NCBI RefSeq assembly: GCF_003265345.1
Contig: NZ_QFWW01000029.1
Coordinates: 423,900 to 487,899 of the forward strand
Reading direction: 5' to 3'
From: Lentzea terrae
Lineage (GTDB): Bacteria; Actinomycetota; Actinomycetes; Mycobacteriales; Pseudonocardiaceae
Length of the DNA: 64,000 bases
The translations under genes were made by a program, and so were the position numbers. This document shows positions 25,219 to 32,457 of the stretch, piece after piece (the stretch's first letter is position 1; every line of letters begins with the position of its first letter). Below the pieces are notes generated by a model. The model was given only the letters and a program-made list of their open reading frames with translations, made no database searches and was not told the DNA's origin.

Positions 25219-26303
25219 GCGGCGTGCCATTGCGAATCGCCGTCGACCTCGTCTTCTTCACCGGCAAGAAGGGCGGCACGGAAAGCTACGCCAGGCATCT
25301 GTTCGCGAACCTGGCCGACCACGACGACCTGAGGTTCATCGGCCTCGGCAACCGCGAACTCGCCGCGAACCCTCCTTCGTGGTTCCCCGGCGAAGTGGTG
25401 CCGCTGAGGGTGTCCGGTGAGAACCGGGCCGCGTGGGCGGTGACCGAGGCGCTGGTCGTGGGACCCCGTGCCCGCGGCCTGCGGGCCGACGTCCTGCACT
25501 GCCCGTCGAACTTCGGTCCCGCGGTGCGACTGCTGCCGACCGTGGTGACCGTGCACGACCTGCTCGCCGCACGCCACCCCGAGTGGGTGCCCGGCGGCCG
25601 GGCCAGAGGCGTGCAGGTGCTGAGCCGGGCCACCGCACGGGCCGCCGACCGGATCATCACCATCAGCGAGAACTCGGCCCGGGACATCCGCGAGCTGCTC
25701 GGCCGCACCGAGGTCGACGTGATCCCGCTCGGCGTCGACCCGGTCGATCCGCTGCAGCGCCACGAGCCACCGGCCAGGCCGTTCGTCCTGGCCAGCGGGA
25801 ATCGGATGCCGCACAAGAACTTCCCGCGGCTGGTCGAGGCGTGGGCGCAGATCCCCGCCGCCGAGCGCCCGAAGCTGGTGATCACCGGCAGCCACGGCGA
25901 CGACCCGCTGCGCCCGCTGGTCAAGCAGCTGGGCCTGACCGATGACGTGGAACTGCTCGGCTGGGTGACGGACGAGGAGCTGGAGCGGCTCTACGACACC
26001 GCGAGCGCCTACGCGTTCCCCACCTTGTTCGAGGGCTTCGGCCTGCCCGTGCTGGAGGCCATGGCACGCGGGTGCCCGGTGGTCGGCTCCGACATACCGA
26101 TCATCCGGGAGGTCGGAGGGGACGCCATGCGGTTCTTCGATCCGCACGACCCGGCGTCGATCGCCCGGACCGTGCGCGAGGTCGTCGCCGATCCCGGCAC
26201 CCTCGCCGACGCGGGCAGGAAGCGTGCCGCGTTGTTCACGTGGCAGCGCACCGCCGAGGCCACCGCGGACGTGTACCGCCGGCTCGCGGAGTCGCGCCGA
26301 TGA
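25215..26303 (+). CDS. GT4-family glycosyltransferase
   Basis: A 362-residue GT-B glycosyltransferase. Near the N-terminus it has VFFTGKKGGTESYARHLF; TVVTVHDLLAARHP and RIITISENSARDI are typical of mannosyl/rhamnosyl-type GT4 enzymes. The donor domain has FVLASGNRMPHKNFPRLVEA and the E-x7-E motif LFEGFGLPVLEAMA. It overlaps both neighbours by ATGA. The pair of GT4 genes next to a flippase implies two successive sugar additions. Confidence 0.88.
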   Translation: MSGVPLRIAVDLVFFTGKKGGTESYARHLFANLADHDDLRFIGLGNRELAANPPSWFPGEVVPLRVSGENRAAWAVTEALVVGPRARGLRADVLHCPSNFGPAVRLLPTVVTVHDLLAARHPEWVPGGRARGVQVLSRATARAADRIITISENSARDIRELLGRTEVDVIPLGVDPVDPLQRHEPPARPFVLASGNRMPHKNFPRLVEAWAQIPAAERPKLVITGSHGDDPLRPLVKQLGLTDDVELLGWVTDEELERLYDTASAYAFPTLFEGFGLPVLEAMARGCPVVGSDIPIIREVGGDAMRFFDPHDPASIARTVREVVADPGTLADAGRKRAALFTWQRTAEATADVYRRLAESRR

Positions 26304-27565
26304 GCGCCGCCCGGCGCGCCGGTCTGCTCGTGCTGATCGCGAGCTTCGCCGGACACGCCGGCAACTACCTCTTCTACGTGGTGGCGGCCCGGATGGTGAC
26401 TCCCCCGGAGTTCGCCGCGATCTCCGCGCTGGTCGCGTTCGGCACGATCACGTGGACGCCGGTCAACGGCGTGCAGCTCGCCATCACGCGCAACGTGGCC
26501 GTTCTGCGCACCTCCGGCACGCCCGGCGAGGTGTCGGCCTACCTGCGGCAGCAGGGTCGCCGCATGGGTCTGGCCGCGCTGCTGGTCGCGGGGGCGATCG
26601 TGGCGCTGAGTCCGGTGTTGTCGGACCGGCTGAACATCGGGTCCGTGCAGGCGGTGGTCCTCGCCGGGCTGTGGATCGGCACGACGTTCCTCCTGCTGGC
26701 CATGACCGGTGTGGCCCAGGGACTCGAGCGTTTCGGTTACGTCGCGTTCTCGCTGGCGGGGCCGCTGGGTGTGCTGCGACTGCTGCTGTTGCCGCTGTGT
26801 CTGCTCGCGGCCGGCATGACGGGCAGCATGTGGGCGATGATCATCGCTTCGGTGATCGGCCTCGCGGTGCTGGCCCGGCCGTTCGCGAGCGTGGTGACGG
26901 CGCCCCCGACCGAGGCTCCCGCCTCGACGAACACGCTGTCCGCGATGACAGGGCTGCTGGCGTTCTCCTCGCTGACCAACGTGGACCTGCTGGTCGCCCA
27001 GGCGATGCTGCAGGAAGCCGACCGCGGTCTGTACGCGAGCGCGGTGCTGCTGGGCAAGGTCGCGCTGTTCGCCCCGGCCGCCCTGGCGATGGTGCTGCTG
27101 CCGCGCGCGTCCGCGGCGCTGGAGCGTGGTGAGTCCGCCGATGGGGCGGTGCTGAAGACCCACGCGCTGACGGCGGCGGCCGGCCTGCTGGTCACCGGCG
27201 GCCTGTGGGTGTTGCCGACCTGGGTGATCAGTGTGACGTTCGGCCCTCAGTACGCCGCGTCCAAACCGCTGCTGCCACTGCTGGCGCTGGTGATGACCGG
27301 CGCCGCGGTGCTGTGGGTGCACCTGACGTTCTCGATCGCCCGGAAGAGCAAGCGGATGGTGGCCGGCATGGTCGGCGTCGCCTTGCTCCACTGGGCGCTG
27401 CTGGCGGTGCTGCACGACACCCCGCATCACGTGATCCTCGCCTCGGCCACCGCGGTCGGCACCGCGCTGCTGGGCGTGGAGTTCGGCTCCCGATCGGGGC
27501 TGGTGCGGCTGTTGCTGCGGTCGAGGCGCCTGCCGGACCGGCAGGCTGAGCCTCAGAGGAACTGA
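26300..27565 (+). CDS. polysaccharide flippase-like membrane protein (MOP/Wzx type)
   Basis: A 421-residue polytopic protein with about 12 hydrophobic helices, resembling MATE/MOP-superfamily O-antigen and polysaccharide exporters. The first helix pair contains GLLVLIASFAGHAGNYLFYV and RMVTPPEFAAISALVAFG, a common opening for this family. The ATG overlaps the stop of the preceding glycosyltransferase (ATGA). It would move lipid-linked glycan across the membrane. It is followed by a strong bidirectional hairpin. Confidence 0.8.
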   Translation: MSAARRAGLLVLIASFAGHAGNYLFYVVAARMVTPPEFAAISALVAFGTITWTPVNGVQLAITRNVAVLRTSGTPGEVSAYLRQQGRRMGLAALLVAGAIVALSPVLSDRLNIGSVQAVVLAGLWIGTTFLLLAMTGVAQGLERFGYVAFSLAGPLGVLRLLLLPLCLLAAGMTGSMWAMIIASVIGLAVLARPFASVVTAPPTEAPASTNTLSAMTGLLAFSSLTNVDLLVAQAMLQEADRGLYASAVLLGKVALFAPAALAMVLLPRASAALERGESADGAVLKTHALTAAAGLLVTGGLWVLPTWVISVTFGPQYAASKPLLPLLALVMTGAAVLWVHLTFSIARKSKRMVAGMVGVALLHWALLAVLHDTPHHVILASATAVGTALLGVEFGSRSGLVRLLLRSRRLPDRQAEPQRN

Positions 27566-27567
27566 CC

Positions 27568-27612
27568 GATGATGATGCCGACGTGGTCGTGGACCGCGTC
27601 GGCATCATCGTC
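27568..27612. terminator. bidirectional hairpin terminator
   Basis: GATGATGCCGACG (27571-27583) pairs perfectly with CGTCGGCATCATC (27597-27609), and three further pairs including one G-U extend the stem to 16. The loop is 13 bases. It lies between the convergent flippase and methyltransferase genes, so it can end transcription from both sides. No U-tract is present. Confidence 0.75.
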
Positions 27613-27632
27613 TTCGAGCACTGAGCTCGTGG

Positions 27633-28370
27633 TCAGAGCACCATGCCGACGTAGAGGCCGTTGGCGCCGGTGTAGGGGTGGCCGTACTGCTTGGTCAGCG
27701 CCTCGTCAGCGTTGGTTTCGCGCCACTCGTTCCGGCGGTTGTCGCGCACCAGCCAGCTCTCCGCCGGGAACTTGATGTCTCCCGTGCGCAGCGCCTCGTC
27801 CAGTGCGTCGTTGTGCCCGAGGGGCACGGTCACCAGCACCCGACCGCCTGGCTTGGCGCACGCGCGGACGTTCGCGACTGCCTTGAAGACCTTTTCCGGC
27901 TCGCGCGGCGTCTCGTCCCAGCCCACGTGTTCGAGGGTGGAGATCGCCACCACCGAGTCGAACGGCTCCACCGGGCGGTAGTCGATGATGTCGTCGTTCA
28001 GCACGCCCGGAATGACCTCGTACTTGTCGACCACGGTGTCGGCCGCGAAGCCGTAGTGCGCGAGGACGTTGCCGACCTCCAGCACCCGACCGCGATTCTC
28101 CGACAGGAACCAATGGGCGATGGCGATCTCAACGGTCCGCTCGTTGAGGAACGCGTTGTTGTACCGAGCGAACCAGTACGGCAGCCGCTGACCGTGGAAC
28201 TCGAAGGTCTCGTTCTGCCGCATCGCCTTGGTCACCGGAAACGCCGCCTGCCCGGCAGCAACCGCGGCCACCCTGCTCACGGTCGTGCCCAGGCCCTTCT
28301 GCCGGACCGAGTCCTTCAGGGCGCCGATCGTCCGATCTAGCTCGGTGCGCAAGACGTGGATGTTGGGCAC
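27633..28370 (-). CDS. class I SAM-dependent methyltransferase
   Basis: A 245-residue methyltransferase. Motif I is RGRVLEVGNVLAHYG (about 92-107), acidic motif II contains VVDKYEVIPGV, and FDSVVAISTLEHVGWDE matches the motif IV region; GGRVLVTVPLG follows. The GTG start at 28370 has GGAGGA six bases upstream, with an out-of-frame ATG in between. It lies 50 bases downstream of the GT2 gene on the same strand. It probably methylates a surface sugar or lipid-linked precursor. Confidence 0.83.
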   Translation of the reverse strand: MPNIHVLRTELDRTIGALKDSVRQKGLGTTVSRVAAVAAGQAAFPVTKAMRQNETFEFHGQRLPYWFARYNNAFLNERTVEIAIAHWFLSENRGRVLEVGNVLAHYGFAADTVVDKYEVIPGVLNDDIIDYRPVEPFDSVVAISTLEHVGWDETPREPEKVFKAVANVRACAKPGGRVLVTVPLGHNDALDEALRTGDIKFPAESWLVRDNRRNEWRETNADEALTKQYGHPYTGANGLYVGMVL

Positions 28371-28419
28371 GCATTCCTCCGTGGTGTGCCTTGGACGGAT
28401 TGAGCTGACTGAAGGAGAC

Positions 28420-29619
28420 TCAGTCCTCGCCGATCTTGGTCAGGCTGAGGGTGAAGCTGACGCTGATCATCTGGAAGCCGGACACGATGCTGACCATGCC
28501 GAGGATCGGAATGCGCATCGTCTCGACCACGTCGAGCGCGCCGAAGCCGGTGGCGCCCCAGGTGAGCACCGCGCCCACGAAGCAGCCGATACCGAGCAGG
28601 ATGAGCAGCCCACCGATCCACACACCGCGTTCCAGCGACGCGCGGGCGATGCGCAGGATGATCCGACCCGACGGGGGTGGCAGCAGCCCGAGGTGGGCCG
28701 CGTAGGAGCGGGCCACCACGGCCAAGCCGACGCCCTGCAGGCCGAGGATGAACATCGTCGCGAAGGCGAGCATCGACTGCAGGCCGAAGCCGACGCCGCC
28801 GATCTCCACCGGGCCGATCGACAGCCACAGCAGGCCGAGCAGGCCGACCGCGCCGAACGCCACCGACGGGTAGTACAGCAGCCAGCGCGGGCTGAAGGCC
28901 AGCAGGAAGCGCAGGTGCCGCCAGCCGTCCCGCCACGTGCGCAGGTGAGGTGCCCGGCTGCGGCCGTCGGGACGCAGCGTGGTCGGCACCTCGACGATCT
29001 TGCGGTGGTGCAGCGCCGAGCGGACCACCATCTCGCTCGCGAACTCCATGCCGGAGGTGCGCAGGCCGAGCTCCAGCATCCGGTCGCGGCGGAACGCGCG
29101 GATTCCGCAGTGGAAGTCGCCGACCGGGATGCGGAAGAACACCTTGCCGAGCTTGGACAGCACCGGGTTGCCCAGGTAGCGGTGCAGGAACGGCATGGCT
29201 CCCGGCGCGATACCGCCCTGGAACCGGTTGCCCATGACCAGGTCGGCGCCCTTGCGCAGTTCGACCAGGAAGCCCTCGATGTCGTCGAGCGCGTAGCTGT
29301 CGTCGGCGTCGGCCATGAGCACGTACTCGCCCTCGGCGGCCTCGATGCCCGCCATGAGCGCCGCGCCGTACCCGCGCCGGGGCACGTCGACCACGCGGGC
29401 GCCGTTCGCACGGGCGATGTCCTGCGAGCCGTCGGTGGAGCCGTTGTCGGCGACCACCACCTCTCCTCGCACGCCCAGCCGCTCCAGGGACTGCCTGGCC
29501 TTGCGCACGCAGATCTCGAGCGTCTCCGCCTCGTTGAGGCACGGCAGAACGATCGTCAGCTCCAGGACCTCGGTCTGCTCCTCGGCCTGGACCTGAGTGA
29601 TTTGGTTGGAAACGGTCAT
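28420..29619 (-). CDS. GT2-family glycosyltransferase with C-terminal membrane helices
   Basis: A 399-residue protein with an N-terminal GT-A catalytic domain (LTIVLPCLNEAETL, VVVADNGSTDGSQD, MADADDSYALDD giving the DxD metal site, GNRFQGGIAPGA) followed by four hydrophobic helices from about residue 245. This layout matches DPM1/GtrB-like polyprenyl-phosphate glycosyltransferases, which make lipid-phosphate sugar donors used outside the cell. The frame stays open far upstream through the antisense of DUF2142, but ATG at 29619 gives the family N-terminus. It is divergent from the DUF2142 gene. Confidence 0.86.
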   Translation of the reverse strand: MTVSNQITQVQAEEQTEVLELTIVLPCLNEAETLEICVRKARQSLERLGVRGEVVVADNGSTDGSQDIARANGARVVDVPRRGYGAALMAGIEAAEGEYVLMADADDSYALDDIEGFLVELRKGADLVMGNRFQGGIAPGAMPFLHRYLGNPVLSKLGKVFFRIPVGDFHCGIRAFRRDRMLELGLRTSGMEFASEMVVRSALHHRKIVEVPTTLRPDGRSRAPHLRTWRDGWRHLRFLLAFSPRWLLYYPSVAFGAVGLLGLLWLSIGPVEIGGVGFGLQSMLAFATMFILGLQGVGLAVVARSYAAHLGLLPPPSGRIILRIARASLERGVWIGGLLILLGIGCFVGAVLTWGATGFGALDVVETMRIPILGMVSIVSGFQMISVSFTLSLTKIGED

Positions 29620-29700
29620 TGTGCGGTCGCTCCGTCGAACTGGGATCGAATGTGGACGCCCTTGCCGTGAGAGAAGCGACCGTAGCGGAACCAGACTTCC

Positions 29701-29746
29701 CCCTGGTGACCTGTCCACCCCCAGGGTCACCGTACCCCCATAAGAT
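29701..29746 (+). promoter_or_regulatory. repeat element and -10 of the DUF2142 gene
   Basis: CCCTGGTGACC (29701-29711) and CCAGGGTCACC (29721-29731) contain the inverted pair GGTGACC/GGTCACC. TAAGAT (29741-29746) follows and ends eight bases before the DUF2142 ATG, so the transcript would be leaderless or nearly so. The repeats lie where a regulator could block RNA polymerase; the regulator is unknown. Confidence 0.4.
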
Positions 29747-29754
29747 AAGCGCCC

Positions 29755-31287
29755 ATGACGGAGCGACGTTCGGGTGGATGGCTCTGGGTCCTCGCCTTCC
29801 TCGGTTTTCTGCTGATTCACGCCGGTTGGTCGTTCGCCGCGCCCTATGACGGTCCGCCGGACGAAGAGCAGCACGTGCTGCGCGCGGCGGGCATCATGCA
29901 GGGCAACATCGTGCCGGAGGACCGCACCCAGCTGATCCCGCAGAGCCTCGACAAGAACAACAAGGTCGAGAACGGCGCGATCATGAACCGCAACTGCTTT
30001 CCCATGCACGTGAACGTGCCGGCGAGCTGCGCGGAGGAGCCTGGTGGCGACGCCACGCTGGTGCCCCGGTACGTGACCGAGGCCCGGTTCAACCCGGTCT
30101 ACTACGCCACCGTGGGCTGGCCGTTGAGCTTCTGGCCGGAGTGGAAGGGCATCATGCTCTCCCGGCTGCTCAACGGGGCGCTGATGGCCGCGATGCTGGC
30201 CTGCGCCGTGGTCGCCGCGGTGCGCTGGACCAGGTACAAGGCTGCGCTCGCGGGTCTGGTCGCGGCCGTGACGCCGATGACCGCGCATCTGGGCGGGGCG
30301 GTCAACCCGAACGGCGTGGAGATCACCTCGGGCCTGACGCTGGCCATCGCGCTGCTCGCACTGCTGCACGAGAAGCGCGACGACGTGAACCGGGCGGCGG
30401 TCGCGCTGGCGGGTGTGTCGGGAGCCGTGCTCGTCACCCCGCGGTTCAGCGGCGTGATGTGGCTGTGCGTGATCGTCGGCGTGATGGTCGTGCCGGTGTC
30501 GTGGCGGCGGGTCAAGTTCCTGCTGCGGCAGCGGGTCGTCCAGGGCTGGATGGGTTTCGTGGCGCTGGCGACGATCGCGTCGGCGGCGTGGACGCTCTAC
30601 ACCAAGACCGCCGAGGTGGCCGACCGCGACCTCGGCTACCAGATGAAGGACGTGCTCCGCAGCGCGTTCCTGGACATGTGGCCGAACGTGGCCAACCAGA
30701 TGGTCGGCGTGATGGGCTGGGCGGAGACGTTGATGCCGCGCCTGGTGTACGTGGTGTGGTTCGCCGCGCTCGGACTGCTGGCGCTGGCCGCGCTGGTCGT
30801 CGGCAAGCGGGTGGACAGGTGGCGGATGACGGCGTACTTCATCGGCACCTTCGTGCCGTACGCCGGCATGGAGCTGATCCTGATCAACCAGACCAACTGG
30901 TTCAACCAGGGCCGCTACTTCCTGCCGGGTGCGGTGGGCATCCCGCTGCTGGCGGCGCACATCATGGCGCACCGGCTGTTCACCGCGGACCACTTCCGGA
31001 CCATGACGCGGCTGCTGGCCGGTCTGCTGCTGCCGATCCACTTCCTCTGCCTGGCCTACACCATGACCCGCTGGCAGTCCGGCCTCGCCATCGCCAACCC
31101 GCTGAAGGGCAGCTGGCACCCGCCGTACGGGTCGGTGCTGCCGCTCGTCCTCGGCCTGGCGGGCGTGATCGTGCTGTGGGTGATGTACTGGTGGGCTTCG
31201 CGGTTGCCGAAGGCGACGCCGGTCGTCACGCCGCAGTCGCGGGACGAGGCCGAGGAACGGATCCCGGCGGCGGTCGGTTCCGCATGA
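29755..31287 (+). CDS. DUF2142 polytopic membrane protein
   Basis: A 510-residue membrane protein with about 10-11 helices. The first helix (WVLAFLGFLLIHAGWSFAAP) leads into YDGPPDEEQHVLRA, the acidic first-loop motif of DUF2142 proteins, which resemble GT-C glycosyltransferases (dolichyl-phosphate-mannose-protein mannosyltransferase-like). Two cysteines flank a loop rich in Asn/Pro. It fits as the extracytoplasmic glycosyltransferase that uses the lipid-phosphate sugar made by the divergent GT2 enzyme. The catalytic role is inferred. Confidence 0.82.
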   Translation: MTERRSGGWLWVLAFLGFLLIHAGWSFAAPYDGPPDEEQHVLRAAGIMQGNIVPEDRTQLIPQSLDKNNKVENGAIMNRNCFPMHVNVPASCAEEPGGDATLVPRYVTEARFNPVYYATVGWPLSFWPEWKGIMLSRLLNGALMAAMLACAVVAAVRWTRYKAALAGLVAAVTPMTAHLGGAVNPNGVEITSGLTLAIALLALLHEKRDDVNRAAVALAGVSGAVLVTPRFSGVMWLCVIVGVMVVPVSWRRVKFLLRQRVVQGWMGFVALATIASAAWTLYTKTAEVADRDLGYQMKDVLRSAFLDMWPNVANQMVGVMGWAETLMPRLVYVVWFAALGLLALAALVVGKRVDRWRMTAYFIGTFVPYAGMELILINQTNWFNQGRYFLPGAVGIPLLAAHIMAHRLFTADHFRTMTRLLAGLLLPIHFLCLAYTMTRWQSGLAIANPLKGSWHPPYGSVLPLVLGLAGVIVLWVMYWWASRLPKATPVVTPQSRDEAEERIPAAVGSA

Positions 31288-31328
31288 ACATCTGATTAAC
31301 AATTCCTGGCACGATTCATAGTTCAACA

Positions 31329-31375
31329 AAGAAAACGGCTCCCGGCGATTCGTCTTCGCCGGGAGCCGTTTTCTT
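31329..31375. terminator. perfect 20-bp bidirectional terminator
   Basis: The arm AAGAAAACGGCTCCCGGCGA (31329-31348) pairs perfectly with its complement at 31355/31356-31375 around a seven-base loop. The arm ends in TTTTCTT on either strand, giving a U-rich tail in both directions. It separates the convergent DUF2142 and methyltransferase genes and is the most canonical intrinsic terminator in the window. Confidence 0.93.
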
Positions 31376-31383
31376 CGGATTGA

Positions 31384-32457
31384 TCAGTGGTGTCGTGCCT
31401 TGCGCACGAAGTGTTCGGCCGCACGCTTGAGGTTGCGCGCCGCAGACAGCAGATCCGGCGGCTCCGCGGAGTGCGGATGGCGGAGTTCGTCGACGGTCCG
31501 GCGCAACTCGGCCGCCTCCTGCAGAGTGCGCGCCAGCTCGGCGTGCATCTGCTCGATCTCGTGCCGCTGTGCGGAGACCGTCTCGGCCAGCCGGTCGGTG
31601 TCGTTGGCGTGCGCGACGGCCTCGTACTGCATCTGCAGCACCCTGGTGTAGAGGGCGATCCTGTTCGCCTCCAGGGTGGCGATCAGCTTGGAGGACGTGT
31701 AGGGCCGCAGTCCCGCCATGATCTTCTCGGCGCCCGGCGCGGTCTTGCGCATCAGGATCCCGAACCCGAACACCGCCGGCACGATCTCGAAGTACCAGTC
31801 GTCCGCCCCGGCGGCGGCGACCGCGTCCTCGACCGCGGTCAGCACGCCGTTGCGCTCACCGCCCGCCTCGACCGACCAGGTGAACGCGCCGAGCCCGACC
31901 AGGCCGGCCGGGGTCAGCTCGTCGTGGAAGACGGTCGGTCCGTCGGCCGACGACTCGTGCCTGTCCGCACCGGTCAGCGGGGACGGCTCGTAGTACATGT
32001 CGCGGCGCGCGCACGGCCACAGCACGTCGTTGAACACGACCACCGCGTTCGGTGCGTTCGCGATGATCCACGCGACCTCGGCGTTCACCACGGCGTAGTT
32101 GTGGTCGCCGTCGATGACGTACAGGTCCGCGACCGGCAGCTCGGCCAGCACGGCCGGCGACAGGCTCTCGACGAGGTGCAGGCGCGGGTTCTTGGCCAGC
32201 GTCGAGCGCAACTCGTCACTCGGATACGGATCGACGCAGTAGACCTCGTCCGCACCCAGGTCCGTGTAGATCGAACTGACCTGACCGGACTCGACGCCGA
32301 CCTCGACCACCTTCTTGATCTTCCGGTGGGCGAACACGATCTCGAACTGCTCACGCAACAACGACAGCGAGTGCAGCATCAACGGCAGGCCGCGAGCCAC
32401 GCGGATCGGGGCGTGCGGATCCTCCCGGCTGCCGATGACGTCAACACCATGGTTCAC
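31384..32457 (-). CDS. class I methyltransferase with C-terminal coiled coil
   Basis: A 357-residue protein. The N-terminal 230 residues form a class I SAM methyltransferase fold (KKVVEVGVESGQVSSIYTDL as motif I, VYCVDPYP, DLYVIDGDHNYAVVNAEVAW). Residues about 285-335 are a charged coiled coil (ETVSAQRHEIEQMHAELART), followed by a basic tail ending RKARHH. The start overlaps the stop of the large HAD-type gene (ATGA). The coiled coil suggests oligomerisation or tethering to another glycan enzyme. Confidence 0.8.
   Translation of the reverse strand: MNHGVDVIGSREDPHAPIRVARGLPLMLHSLSLLREQFEIVFAHRKIKKVVEVGVESGQVSSIYTDLGADEVYCVDPYPSDELRSTLAKNPRLHLVESLSPAVLAELPVADLYVIDGDHNYAVVNAEVAWIIANAPNAVVVFNDVLWPCARRDMYYEPSPLTGADRHESSADGPTVFHDELTPAGLVGLGAFTWSVEAGGERNGVLTAVEDAVAAAGADDWYFEIVPAVFGFGILMRKTAPGAEKIMAGLRPYTSSKLIATLEANRIALYTRVLQMQYEAVAHANDTDRLAETVSAQRHEIEQMHAELARTLQEAAELRRTVDELRHPHSAEPPDLLSAARNLKRAAEHFVRKARHH

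Noticed and set aside
29620-31329. Upstream extension of the GT2 frame across the DUF2142 gene.
   Set aside because: Low-complexity Arg/His/Asp translation antisense to a clear membrane protein; GT2 family start is at 29619.
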